64,000 nt of DNA, from positions 2,909,501-2,973,500 of the forward strand of contig NZ_CP045295.1 in NCBI RefSeq assembly GCF_009363095.1. Direction: 5' to 3'. The notes beneath the pieces were generated by a model. It saw nothing but the letters and a program-made list of their open reading frames with translations. It made no database searches and was not told the DNA's origin. Below, piece after piece: positions 8,396-16,255 of the stretch (its first letter is position 1; each line of letters begins with the position of its first letter). The DNA is from Paenibacillus cellulositrophicus. GTDB lineage: Bacteria; Bacillota; Bacilli; Paenibacillales; Paenibacillaceae. Both the position numbers and the translations under genes were made by a program.

Positions 8396-9442
8396 TTATG
8401 GGGTATAAAGCGCCGGGAGCGGATAACCGTCATGATCAAACAGCGTCAGATTGCTCCAATTGTTGGCATGGCCGACAGACCATACCTGCTGCGACGGGAT
8501 CCAGCACGGCTCCCAATAATAGAAGCCCAAGCCCCGGCCGTCCGGCGTGCGGCGGATGATGTCGGTTAGCGCTTTCAAATAAGCCTGCTGGCCTTCCGGC
8601 GAAACGGGGAACGCGGACGGCAATGCTTCATCATTCTCCACGATGAAGGGAAATCCTTCCCTAGTCCGAAAAGTCCATGGGTAAGCCGTTTCCACGACGA
8701 CGATGTCCCGCCCAAACCGCAGAGACAAATCCTGCAAATTCCGTTCGAGCTGCTCCAGCGGACCGTGCCACCATGGATAGTACGATAATCCGATCACGTC
8801 ACGAGGAACCCCCTGCTCCTCCATCCGCTCAAAAAAGGTCAGGCTGCCTTCCGGATCGCCGCCGCGGTCGATGTGCAGCATCACCCGAACTGATCGGTCC
8901 ACCGCCCGCACAGCGCTTGCGCCGGATTTGAGAAGCCCGCACAAGCGGGCCCATGGCTCCTCATCCGCACCGGCCTCCGCTTTCGGATCCACCTTCGCAT
9001 CCGGCCAGAGCATGCCGTTCGTAATTTCATTTCCGATCTGAACCATATCCGGCAGGGCACCGCCGGCGCGCAGCACCGCCATCACTTCGTACGTATAATC
9101 GTAAACGGCCTGTTCCAGCGCCGCCCCGTGCAGTCCTTCCCAGGCGGCAGGCTTCCACTGGTTCGCCGGGTCGGCCCACTTGTCCGAGTAATGAAAATCC
9201 AGCAGCAGATGCATGCCGAGCTCCTTGACCCTTTTGGCCATTATCAGAGTCCGCTCCAAATTGCAGTAGCCTCCCGGCGGGTCGTTCCAGATCCGCAGCC
9301 GGATGGAGGTGGTGCCGCTGCGCTGCAAAAGCTCAAGAACGTCCACCTTGTCCGGACCCTCATGAAACGTGCCTCCCCCCTGTTCGATCTCATCCAGGAA
9401 GGACACGTCCATGCCCTTGATCCACATCTTTTCGATTTCCAT
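8396..9442 (-). CDS. GH53 endo-beta-1,4-galactanase, no signal peptide
   Basis: A 348-aa arabinogalactan endo-beta-1,4-galactanase family protein. Key features are the N-terminal KGMDVSFLDEIEQGGG, RLRIWNDP, the acid/base Glu in QIGNEITNG and the nucleophile Glu in VVVETAYPW. Known GH53 enzymes are usually secreted, but this one starts MEIEKMWIKGMDVS with no hydrophobic leader, which suggests cytoplasmic cleavage of imported galactan fragments. It lies 10 bp after the permease gene and 22 bp before the GH42 gene, clearly in one operon. Confidence 0.93.
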   Translation of the reverse strand: MEIEKMWIKGMDVSFLDEIEQGGGTFHEGPDKVDVLELLQRSGTTSIRLRIWNDPPGGYCNLERTLIMAKRVKELGMHLLLDFHYSDKWADPANQWKPAAWEGLHGAALEQAVYDYTYEVMAVLRAGGALPDMVQIGNEITNGMLWPDAKVDPKAEAGADEEPWARLCGLLKSGASAVRAVDRSVRVMLHIDRGGDPEGSLTFFERMEEQGVPRDVIGLSYYPWWHGPLEQLERNLQDLSLRFGRDIVVVETAYPWTFRTREGFPFIVENDEALPSAFPVSPEGQQAYLKALTDIIRRTPDGRGLGFYYWEPCWIPSQQVWSVGHANNWSNLTLFDHDGYPLPALYTP

Positions 9443-9452
9443 GCCCTGCCTC

Positions 9453-10331
9453 CTATTCCTTAACCGAGCCCATGACTAGGCCCTTGACGAAATATTTTTG
9501 CAAAAACGGATATACCAGCAGCACCGGCACCGCGCCGATGAAGATCTGGGCGGCGTTGACCGTTTTCTGCGAGAGCAGCGCCACCTCTTTCGGATCGATG
9601 CTCATGGTGCTCATATCCTTCTGCACAATGACCGTCTGCAGGAAGGTCGCCAGCGGAAACTGCTTGGCATTGTTCAGGTACAGCAGCCCGTCGAACCACG
9701 AGTTCCAGTGAAACACCATGCTGAACAGCGCCAGCGTTGCGATCGAAGGAAGCGATACCGGCAGAAAAATCGAGAAGAGGGTACGGAAATGCCCGGCACC
9801 GTCGATAAACGCCGCTTCCTCCAGCTCTTTCGGGATCCCCCGGAAAAAGTTCAGCAGCAATATTGTGAGATACACGTTGACCGCCCCTGGCAGAACGAGC
9901 ACCCAGAAGGAGTTGATGAGATGCAGCTTCTGGATGACGATATAGAACGGCACCAGCCCGCCGCTGAAGATCATCGTGAACACGAACACCCAGGAGTACA
10001 CGTTTCTCGCCCGGAAGACCGAAGCTTCCTTCGACAGCGGATAGGCCGCCAGAAAGGCCAGCAGCAGCGTGAGCGCGGTGCCCAGCACCGTACGCTTTAC
10101 CGAAACCCAGATGGAGTGCAGGAACACAGGGTTGTCGATCGTTTTTTTGTAGGCCTCCGTCGAGAACTGCACCGGCCAGAGGCCGACCAGATTGGCGTCC
10201 GCCGCCGACTTGGCGCTGAACGACACCGCCAGCACATGCAGCAGCGGAATGATGCACATCAGCGACAGGCACAGCAGCACCAGGGTATTGGCGACCGAAA
10301 ATATGCGGTATGAAGCGGTTTTATGATACAT
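9453..10331 (-). CDS. Carbohydrate ABC transporter permease (LplC/YtcP type)
   Basis: A 292-aa integral membrane permease of the CUT1 family with about six membrane spans. The cytoplasmic EAA loop that contacts the ATPase is visible as EEAAFIDGAGHFRTLFSIFLP. It pairs with the upstream LplB-type permease. No ATPase gene is present here; such systems commonly use a shared MsmX-like ATPase encoded elsewhere. The probable substrate, from the GH53 and GH42 neighbours, is galactan-derived oligosaccharide. Confidence 0.92.
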   Translation of the reverse strand: MYHKTASYRIFSVANTLVLLCLSLMCIIPLLHVLAVSFSAKSAADANLVGLWPVQFSTEAYKKTIDNPVFLHSIWVSVKRTVLGTALTLLLAFLAAYPLSKEASVFRARNVYSWVFVFTMIFSGGLVPFYIVIQKLHLINSFWVLVLPGAVNVYLTILLLNFFRGIPKELEEAAFIDGAGHFRTLFSIFLPVSLPSIATLALFSMVFHWNSWFDGLLYLNNAKQFPLATFLQTVIVQKDMSTMSIDPKEVALLSQKTVNAAQIFIGAVPVLLVYPFLQKYFVKGLVMGSVKE

Positions 10332-10349
10332 CCTTCTGATATCCCCCTC

Positions 10350-11246
10350 TTAAAAAATCCGGTAGTTCGCCAGCTTGTAGGCCAGCCGGTACGAAATGAG
10401 GATCAGGATCATCGATATGACCGACTTGAACAGACCGATCGCCGTGCCAAGCCCCATCTCTCCGTTCAGAATCGCGGTACGGTACACGAACGTGTCGATG
10501 ATATCCCCTTTCTGGTACACAAGCGGATTGTACAGGTTGAAAATTTGGTCAAAGCCCGCGTTCAAAATGTTGCCCAGCGCCAGCGTTCCGACGACCACTG
10601 CGATCGGCAGCATGGACGGAATCGTAATATGGAGCGTCTGCTTCCAGCGGGTTGCCCCGTCAACCTCCGCCGCTTCGTAAAGGGACGGATTTACGTTCGC
10701 GAGCGCAGCCAGGAATACGATCGTGCCGAAGCCGAACTCCTTCCATACGTCCGAGGCAATGACGGTAAACCGGAACCAGTTGTTATCGCCAAGGAAAAAG
10801 ATCGGCTGGATGCCGAACCAGGAGCTCAGGATGCGGTTCAGAAACCCGCCGTCCGTGGACAGAAAATCCAGCAGAATGCCTCCCAGGATGACCCATGACA
10901 AAAAGTGGGGCAAATAGACCAGCGTCTGAACGAAACGCTTGAAGAACGCCCTGCGCACTTCGTTGAGCAGCAGCGCAAACGTAAACGGCGCCAGCAGGTT
11001 CAGCACGATCTTGAGTGCGGAAATGATCAGCGTATTCCAGATCACCTCCATACTGTCCTGCCGTTCAAACAGCATGCGGAAGTTGTCCAGTCCAACCCAC
11101 TCGGATTGGGTGAAACCGAGCCAGGGCTTAAAATTTTGAAAGGCCATGATGATCCCCGCCATCGGCACATAGCTGAAAATGACCAGAAACACCAGCGCCG
11201 GCAGCAGCATGACGTGCAGCGGCCAGGTTCTTTTTAGACGGTTCAT
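10350..11246 (-). CDS. Carbohydrate ABC transporter permease (LplB type)
   Basis: A 298-aa CUT1 permease with six predicted membrane spans and the EAA motif EAAEVDGATRWKQTLHITIP. It is the first gene of the transporter/hydrolase operon. The usual upstream neighbour, the solute-binding protein gene, is absent here and lies about 9.3 kb away at 20583, beyond the PQQ genes. Confidence 0.92.
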   Translation of the reverse strand: MNRLKRTWPLHVMLLPALVFLVIFSYVPMAGIIMAFQNFKPWLGFTQSEWVGLDNFRMLFERQDSMEVIWNTLIISALKIVLNLLAPFTFALLLNEVRRAFFKRFVQTLVYLPHFLSWVILGGILLDFLSTDGGFLNRILSSWFGIQPIFFLGDNNWFRFTVIASDVWKEFGFGTIVFLAALANVNPSLYEAAEVDGATRWKQTLHITIPSMLPIAVVVGTLALGNILNAGFDQIFNLYNPLVYQKGDIIDTFVYRTAILNGEMGLGTAIGLFKSVISMILILISYRLAYKLANYRIF

Positions 11247-11450
11247 AAAAGGTCGTTCCCCCCTCTTGGAATGCCAATTTCTCTTTTGGTACCGTCATTA
11301 TAGCAACCGCCCAAATGTCGTCGTAGCTCATAAAACCAACATAAATGGCACTATTGCAACCAATTGCAGGCATGGATCCGCGAAGGGCTTGTCCCCCTGC
11401 TGAGCCTTGCCTCCGCCAATGGAGAGTTCATGAAGCCAAGCATGCCGAAT

Positions 11451-11490
11451 CCAAAAAACCGGTGAAAATCAAATTGATTTTCACCGGTTT
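11451..11490 (-). terminator. Terminator after the small membrane protein gene
   Basis: A near-perfect 17-bp palindrome (AAACCGGTGAAAATCAA and its complement) with almost no loop is followed by TTTTTTGG on the minus strand, 17 nt after the stop at 11508. Confidence 0.75.
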
Positions 11491-11507
11491 CCTGCTCACT
11501 CATTCTA

Positions 11508-11762
11508 TTATCGGGACTCCAGGCTGGCCGGGCTGTTGGCATGCGCCGCCTCGCCATGGGTGCCGGCTTCCTGCGCTTCGCGCTGATCGAACATTCTGCC
11601 GATTTTCCAGCCGATGCCTATATTCAAAACCGCCATCGCTCCAAATAAAACCACATCACCCCAGGGCTCCGGCAGCAGCAGATCGGCAAGCAGCCACCCT
11701 CCGGTCATGGCAGCCCCCATCACTGCGCCCTTTACGGACGACCTTAAATTCATTTTTCCCAT
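11508..11762 (-). CDS. Small membrane protein, unknown function
   Basis: 84 aa beginning MGKMNLRSSVKGAVMGAAMT. Two hydrophobic stretches are visible, GAVMGAAMTGGWLLADLLL and VVLFGAMAVLNIGIGW, ending in a charged tail with several Glu and His residues. The start has GGGGGAG upstream. I recognise no family. It has its own terminator and marks the permease-side edge of the PQQ region; any link to PQQ is unproven. Confidence 0.6.
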   Translation of the reverse strand: MGKMNLRSSVKGAVMGAAMTGGWLLADLLLPEPWGDVVLFGAMAVLNIGIGWKIGRMFDQREAQEAGTHGEAAHANSPASLESR

Positions 11763-11988
11763 TCGACACACTCCCCCGCCTGTTTCCTTATAACCTGAAT
11801 CGACAAGCAATAGGCCTGCACGCCAAAGTTCTTTGTTTCCTGCCTTTTGTGATATATATGTCGTGGACAAAATCGAATATTCCCGTATAACCGTTAAAAA
11901 GCCCCTGGCTCCCCATCTGTATAAGCTCACTTCTTCCGTGACACAATAACGTAAGTTTAAAAACATACTCCGAAGGAAGGTAGCCTCA

Positions 11989-12447
11989 ATGAGACAACAG
12001 TTAAGAATCGGTGTATTGATTGCAGGCATGTCTTTGATGCTGGCTGCTCCGGCCTTTGCTTATGGGGCGGCTGGAACGGCGCAAGACGGCGGAAATGGCG
12101 GCATGGGCACCGGTATGGGCACGGGAACCCTCGGAACCGAATCCACCGGTGGTTCGCATTACCGGGTGAACAATGTCGGAACGACATCCCAATACCATGT
12201 CAGCGTATATGGCACAGGAACAGGCAGCCAATACTTGAATACGAATTACGGAACGAACAACACCGGCCGGATGGGAACAAACAACTACACCGGATCCAAT
12301 ACGAATTTGCTGACTGACAATAACCGAATCCGGACGAACGCAGCGACGGACAGGAACCGCGGCGGAGGCTGGGGTTGGCTCGGACTGCTGGGTCTGATCG
12401 GATTAGCCGGCATGCGCAAAGGAAACCCGGAACGAGACCGCGGTTAG
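11989..12447 (+). CDS. WGxxGxxG-type exported Gly/Asn/Thr-rich protein
   Basis: A 152-aa secreted protein. A signal peptide (LIAGMSLMLAAPAFA) is followed by a low-complexity Gly/Thr/Asn-rich region with repeats such as GMGTGMGTGTLG, then a C-terminal tripartite signal: WGWLGLLGLIGLAG followed by the basic tail MRKGNPERDRG. This C-terminus matches the WGxxGxxG pattern of small exported Firmicute proteins, which resembles sorting signals such as GlyGly-CTERM. The protein would be anchored or processed at the membrane. The ribosome binding site is GAAGGAAGG. It lies in the quinoprotein region, but its role there is unknown. Confidence 0.75.
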   Translation: MRQQLRIGVLIAGMSLMLAAPAFAYGAAGTAQDGGNGGMGTGMGTGTLGTESTGGSHYRVNNVGTTSQYHVSVYGTGTGSQYLNTNYGTNNTGRMGTNNYTGSNTNLLTDNNRIRTNAATDRNRGGGWGWLGLLGLIGLAGMRKGNPERDRG

Positions 12448-12472
12448 TTTACCCTAAATAGTCAGCTATCAT

Positions 12473-12513
12473 AAAAATCCCTGACTTACTTAAAATGTAG
12501 GTCAGGGATTTTT
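12473..12513. terminator. Bidirectional terminator
   Basis: A 13-bp stem AAAAATCCCTGAC / GTCAGGGATTTTT lies between the convergent WGxxGxxG and lipoprotein genes and has A/T tracts on both sides. Confidence 0.85.
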
Positions 12514-12567
12514 GGTGCTTCGACTCCGGTCGATCAATCAACAGCACATTCAGTTGTGTATCGCTAT

Positions 12568-13722
12568 CTAAATGGCTGTAGAGTGAGCCGGACGTTCATC
12601 ATATTTAAACGGAATATGCTTCGGGTCTTCAGCGGCAGGCTGAACAAAACCGGCCGGAAGGGTATCGCCCCAAGTTAAGCGCCCCTCGACGAATTTGGAC
12701 ATCCGGGTCTCGAAAAAGGCCGGCCGCTGCTTCCACACCTTTTTGGCAACGGTCACGGTAAATTCCCCTCGCTTGTTCGGAATGGTGACGGAATAAGGGA
12801 CATCCTTGGGCAGACTCAGTCCGACCAGAACTCCGGTGTACATCGCGCCAGACGATGTCCGGCTCACCAGATACGGAGGATGATCCGTGATGACCGTACC
12901 CTCTTCCGGCAGTGTGATGTCGATCTCCACGCTCGTGTTCTCGGGCATCTTGAATACCCTGCCTTCAGGAAGCGTGTACCTCTTGGTGCCGATCGTGACC
13001 GACAGATTTGTTTCTTCATCCTCAGGCCAATAGAAAATGGAATATCTGCCGTCCTGATCGGTCGGCGTCGATTTTCCGAAGCCTTCGCCTTGATCCCGGT
13101 CAAACCAGACCACTGCGTTCTCGACCGGTCTGCCGTTCGCGTCTTTGACAACCCCGCCCATCCGGTATTTATCCACTTGAAAATAAGATACGACGTCACC
13201 GCTGCCGGCGATGACCCGTCCGTGAACCTGGACCTTGGACGCATCCTCAGGATCGTCTTCCACCTTCAGCACCTCAATCGGATAATTTACGCTGAGCATG
13301 GCCGAAGCAGTAAGAAGCCGCTTCGACATTTCCGGCGTTAGATGTTTCCCGGATACGGTGGCGTCCTTAAGGGAAGCGATGCTGATTTTAGTCTCAGCCA
13401 GGAGGCTCTGGTCAACGGTCAGGGTGAACGATCCGTCCTTCCCTGTGGGAACGTCAATTTGGCTCTGGCTCGTATGCACCGTGGCGCCGGCCACAGGCTG
13501 ATTGTCGAGGAGCAGCCTGCCGTGAACGGAGGTCATATGGGACCCGTCCGACTTCCACTGCTTAAGCCGCAAGGACGACGAATCAACCGTCAGCTGTACG
13601 CCATGGTCCGCCGCTTGCGACGATGCACGAGCCTCCGAGGATACCGGCTTCGAGGGCATCCCGGCACATCCGGCAAGACATACCGTCATGATCAAAATGG
13701 ACAGTCGCTGCAAATACCACAT
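12568..13722 (-). CDS. Lipoprotein with carboxypeptidase-regulatory-like repeats
   Basis: A 384-aa lipoprotein with the lipobox LAGC (Cys ~19) after a short hydrophobic leader. The mature part holds at least two beta-sandwich modules of the carboxypeptidase regulatory-like type: HGRLLLDNQPVAGATVHT with a GKDGSFTLTV ending, and GGVVKDANGRPVENAVVWF with DQDGRYSIFYW. These modules are structural or binding domains; no catalytic motif is visible. The gene lies 91 bp downstream of the quinoprotein dehydrogenase on the same strand with no clear terminator between, so co-transcription is likely. It could be a substrate-binding or scaffold partner of the dehydrogenase (inference). Confidence 0.75.
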   Translation of the reverse strand: MWYLQRLSILIMTVCLAGCAGMPSKPVSSEARASSQAADHGVQLTVDSSSLRLKQWKSDGSHMTSVHGRLLLDNQPVAGATVHTSQSQIDVPTGKDGSFTLTVDQSLLAETKISIASLKDATVSGKHLTPEMSKRLLTASAMLSVNYPIEVLKVEDDPEDASKVQVHGRVIAGSGDVVSYFQVDKYRMGGVVKDANGRPVENAVVWFDRDQGEGFGKSTPTDQDGRYSIFYWPEDEETNLSVTIGTKRYTLPEGRVFKMPENTSVEIDITLPEEGTVITDHPPYLVSRTSSGAMYTGVLVGLSLPKDVPYSVTIPNKRGEFTVTVAKKVWKQRPAFFETRMSKFVEGRLTWGDTLPAGFVQPAAEDPKHIPFKYDERPAHSTAI

Positions 13723-13813
13723 GGATTCGATTCCTCCCCTTTATGATAGACGTTTTTCTTTTGCGCAAATAAACAGGGGCAAAGCCATAGGCTCTCCCCC
13801 CGCTTCATGAACC

Positions 13814-15550
13814 TTATTTTTTCTGGTGAGCGTTTGTGTCTTCCGCCGTACCCGCTTTGCCTTGGGTTTTGTCGCCGCCAAGACCGAATACGAACACTTT
13901 CGGTTTGGGACCGCCGGATGTAAAGGCCATATATTGTTTGTCGTCGACGACGAAAATCGCCGGCGCTGCTTGAATGCTGCTGCCCGTCGTCTGGAAGGTC
14001 CAGATGACCTTGCCGTTTTTAATATCCAGGGCGTTGATCTTCCCGTCGAGCTCGCCGTAGAAAGCCAGTCCCGTCGTCGTGCTCGTAAAGCCTCCGCGCA
14101 TCGGATCCTTCGTCTTGATTTGGTAGGCTTTTTTACCGGTATTCACGTCCATCGCCGTGATCGTGCCAAACGGCACATCATTCGCTGGGGCCGAGGTCGT
14201 CGTACCGAACGCGGCCGCTCCGGGCATGTCCGGTGTCGAGGCTTCCGTCTGGCTTTTCGCTGACTTGATGACGGCCCCCTGTTCCACACCCGGAATCAGC
14301 ACGTAATTCGTTGCGGGATCATACGTTTCGGGAGCATAGTTCTCGCCGCCGAGCACGCCAGGATACACGGTGACGCCCTCCGGTGTCGGCTTCGGATGAT
14401 CGATCTTGGCAAAAGGAACCCCGTCCCAAACGACAGCGCCGGTCTTGGCGTCCCATGCATACCATTGTCCCGACTTCCCGCCCTGCACGACGATTTTTTG
14501 CTGCTTGCCTTTGACGGTGGCATTCAGGATCATCGGCGAAGCCGCGGCGTCATAATCCCAGAGGTCATGGCTGATTTCCTGCTTCGCCCAAATCAGCTTG
14601 CCCGTAGCGGCGTCGACGGCGACCACCGAGTCCGTGTGCGGATTGTCTCCCGGCCGGGACTCGCCGTAAAAGTCAGGCGCCGGGTTGCCCACGGCAAAGT
14701 ACATGATCCCTGTCTCCTCATCGATGGCCGGCGGATTCCATACCGCGCCTCCGCCCTGGAATTTGCTGTTCGCGAGCCAGTCCTGGCCTTTAGGCGGGAC
14801 CGTGTAGAAAGGAGAAGCCCAGGCAGGCGACAGATCGCTTGCTTTATAGGCGTTGACAAACCCGCGGATGCCGTTGTCCCCGCCGCTGCTGCCGATATAA
14901 ATGTTGCCTTTGTAATACACAGGCGCGGTCGTTTCGTAATAACCGTTCTCCAGCGTCACACCTTTGATGGACTCGGAGATCGGCACCATTTTGATCAGCT
15001 TGCCGGTCTTCTGGTCCAAGGACACAATCTGATTGTCGACCGTCAGCATGAACACTTTACCTTCCCCAACAGCGACGCCGCGGTTGGCAATGATCCCCGA
15101 CTTGCTGAATGTCGCAGCTTGTTCTGCGGACGGCTTCCAGTGCCAGATTTGACTGCCGGTCGCGCCGTCGAAGGCGAATACCTGATTCCCGGCGGTCGTA
15201 ATGTACACGATGCCGTCGACGAACACCGGATAGCACTGATTCCCGTTCTTGACGTCTTTGTCAAGCTCCTTCAGGTCCGCGCTCCAGATCACGCCAAGAT
15301 CCTTGACGTTGGCCGCGGTCACCTCTTTATAAGGGACATGGCGGGTATTTTTCAGATCGAATCCATAGGTGCCGAAGTTTTTAAAAGAGGTGCCCGTCAC
15401 TTTTCCCGGCGTCGTGGATGGTTTGTTTTCGTTTGTATTTTGCGCCGGAGCCGGGGTCGCTGCGTTATTGTTCTTATTCGTATTACAGCCGCTTAGAGCT
15501 AGGCTTGTACTTAAAAGGGCTGCGCCAATCATCACGTGAGTTTTTCTCAT
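13814..15550 (-). CDS. PQQ-dependent dehydrogenase, membrane-anchored lipoprotein
   Basis: A 578-aa quinoprotein of the alcohol dehydrogenase-like eight-bladed propeller family. The lipobox LALSGC places lipidated Cys22 after a signal peptide, followed by an Asn/Pro-rich linker to about residue 50. Blade motifs such as LDQKTGKLI, FDGATGSQIW and VDAATGKLIW recur through the sequence. The active-site segment SHDLWDYDAA gives catalytic Asp332 and a second acid, Asp334. In alcohol-oxidising quinoproteins an acid two residues after the catalytic Asp marks lanthanide enzymes, although glucose dehydrogenases also carry one. The vicinal Cys-Cys disulfide typical of the clade is absent: the only mature Cys besides the lipobox is Cys106. 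No haem motif (CxxCH) is present, so electrons must leave through a partner. The gene is divergent from a CuA lipoprotein and beside the pqq operon that would supply its cofactor. The substrate is unknown. Confidence 0.9.
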   Translation of the reverse strand: MRKTHVMIGAALLSTSLALSGCNTNKNNNAATPAPAQNTNENKPSTTPGKVTGTSFKNFGTYGFDLKNTRHVPYKEVTAANVKDLGVIWSADLKELDKDVKNGNQCYPVFVDGIVYITTAGNQVFAFDGATGSQIWHWKPSAEQAATFSKSGIIANRGVAVGEGKVFMLTVDNQIVSLDQKTGKLIKMVPISESIKGVTLENGYYETTAPVYYKGNIYIGSSGGDNGIRGFVNAYKASDLSPAWASPFYTVPPKGQDWLANSKFQGGGAVWNPPAIDEETGIMYFAVGNPAPDFYGESRPGDNPHTDSVVAVDAATGKLIWAKQEISHDLWDYDAAASPMILNATVKGKQQKIVVQGGKSGQWYAWDAKTGAVVWDGVPFAKIDHPKPTPEGVTVYPGVLGGENYAPETYDPATNYVLIPGVEQGAVIKSAKSQTEASTPDMPGAAAFGTTTSAPANDVPFGTITAMDVNTGKKAYQIKTKDPMRGGFTSTTTGLAFYGELDGKINALDIKNGKVIWTFQTTGSSIQAAPAIFVVDDKQYMAFTSGGPKPKVFVFGLGGDKTQGKAGTAEDTNAHQKK

Positions 15551-15773
15551 GTTGGAACGATCTCCTCATTTTTTCATTAGAAGCGTTGTAACGTAATATT
15601 TCCTGCAAGACCAAAAATCATGCAGAAAAAATATACAGCCCTGCGTACATACACCTGGTTTGCACCCAAGCAGCATTTCCGGCTGATGTCATGCAGGTAT
15701 AAAAGCGGCTCGAATCGGTCATCTTGAAGAAGAAGAAACACACCACCCAGATTTGCATTCAAGGAGGACGACG
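15551..15773. promoter_or_regulatory. Divergent promoter region of quinoprotein and CuA genes
   Basis: A 223-bp intergenic region between divergently oriented lipoprotein genes. GAGGAG serves the quinoprotein start and AAGGAGGACG the CuA start. I could not assign convincing -35/-10 pairs. Shared regulation of the two genes is plausible from their arrangement. Confidence 0.5.
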
Positions 15774-16172
15774 ATGAAACCGAAACTCCGTTTGATCTTT
15801 ACGATAGCGCTGCTCTCGATCGTATTGGTATTAAGCGCATGCGGCAAAAGCAATAACGGTACGGCGGCTCCGCCTGCCAACAATACAGCCCCGTCCACCG
15901 GCGGCGGACAAACCAAAGAAATTACCGTGACAGCGAAAAACTTCGCTTTTGACCCGCCCAATATCGATCTGAAAGCCGGCGACACGGTCAAGCTGACCTT
16001 TAAAAACGCGGATGGCGTACACGGCTTCGAAATTCCTGACCTGAACGTCAATTTGCAGGACGGACAAACAGCCACCTTTACCGTAGACAAGGCCGGGACT
16101 TACGACTTCAACTGCTCGATCCAATGCGGCTCAGGCCACGACAATATGACGGGTACGATTACGGTATCCTAA
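15774..16172 (+). CDS. CuA-type cupredoxin lipoprotein (cytochrome oxidase subunit II-like domain)
   Basis: 132 aa. The signal peptide ends in the lipobox LVLSAC (Cys23), followed by an Asn/Pro/Gly linker and a cupredoxin domain (~48-132). All binuclear CuA ligands are present: His83 (GVHGF), Cys114 and Cys118 (NCSIQCGSG), His122 and Met125 (GHDNM). The Glu of cytochrome oxidase CuA between the cysteines, which uses its backbone carbonyl, is replaced by Ile. There are no membrane spans beyond the anchor and no other oxidase genes nearby. The gene is divergent from the quinoprotein, so it may carry electrons from that enzyme to the respiratory chain (inference). It could instead be a copper chaperone. 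The start follows AAGGAGG. Confidence 0.85.
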   Translation: MKPKLRLIFTIALLSIVLVLSACGKSNNGTAAPPANNTAPSTGGGQTKEITVTAKNFAFDPPNIDLKAGDTVKLTFKNADGVHGFEIPDLNVNLQDGQTATFTVDKAGTYDFNCSIQCGSGHDNMTGTITVS

Positions 16173-16180
16173 GACCAAAC

Positions 16181-16218
16181 AAAAAAGGAGCCCATCCCAA
16201 GATGGAACTCCTTTTTTT
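16181..16218. terminator. Bidirectional terminator between CuA gene and dipeptidase
   Basis: AAAAAAGGAG pairs with CTCCTTTTTT around a small inner stem (CCCATC/GATGG), between two convergent genes. Confidence 0.8.
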
Positions 16219-16255
16219 CGATTTATGGCTTGTGGAAAGCTGCAGGAAGCAGACA

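Noticed and set aside
15774..16172. Blue-copper azurin/plastocyanin identity
   Set aside because: Two cysteines in C-x3-C-x3-H-x2-M spacing point to binuclear CuA instead of a mononuclear blue site.
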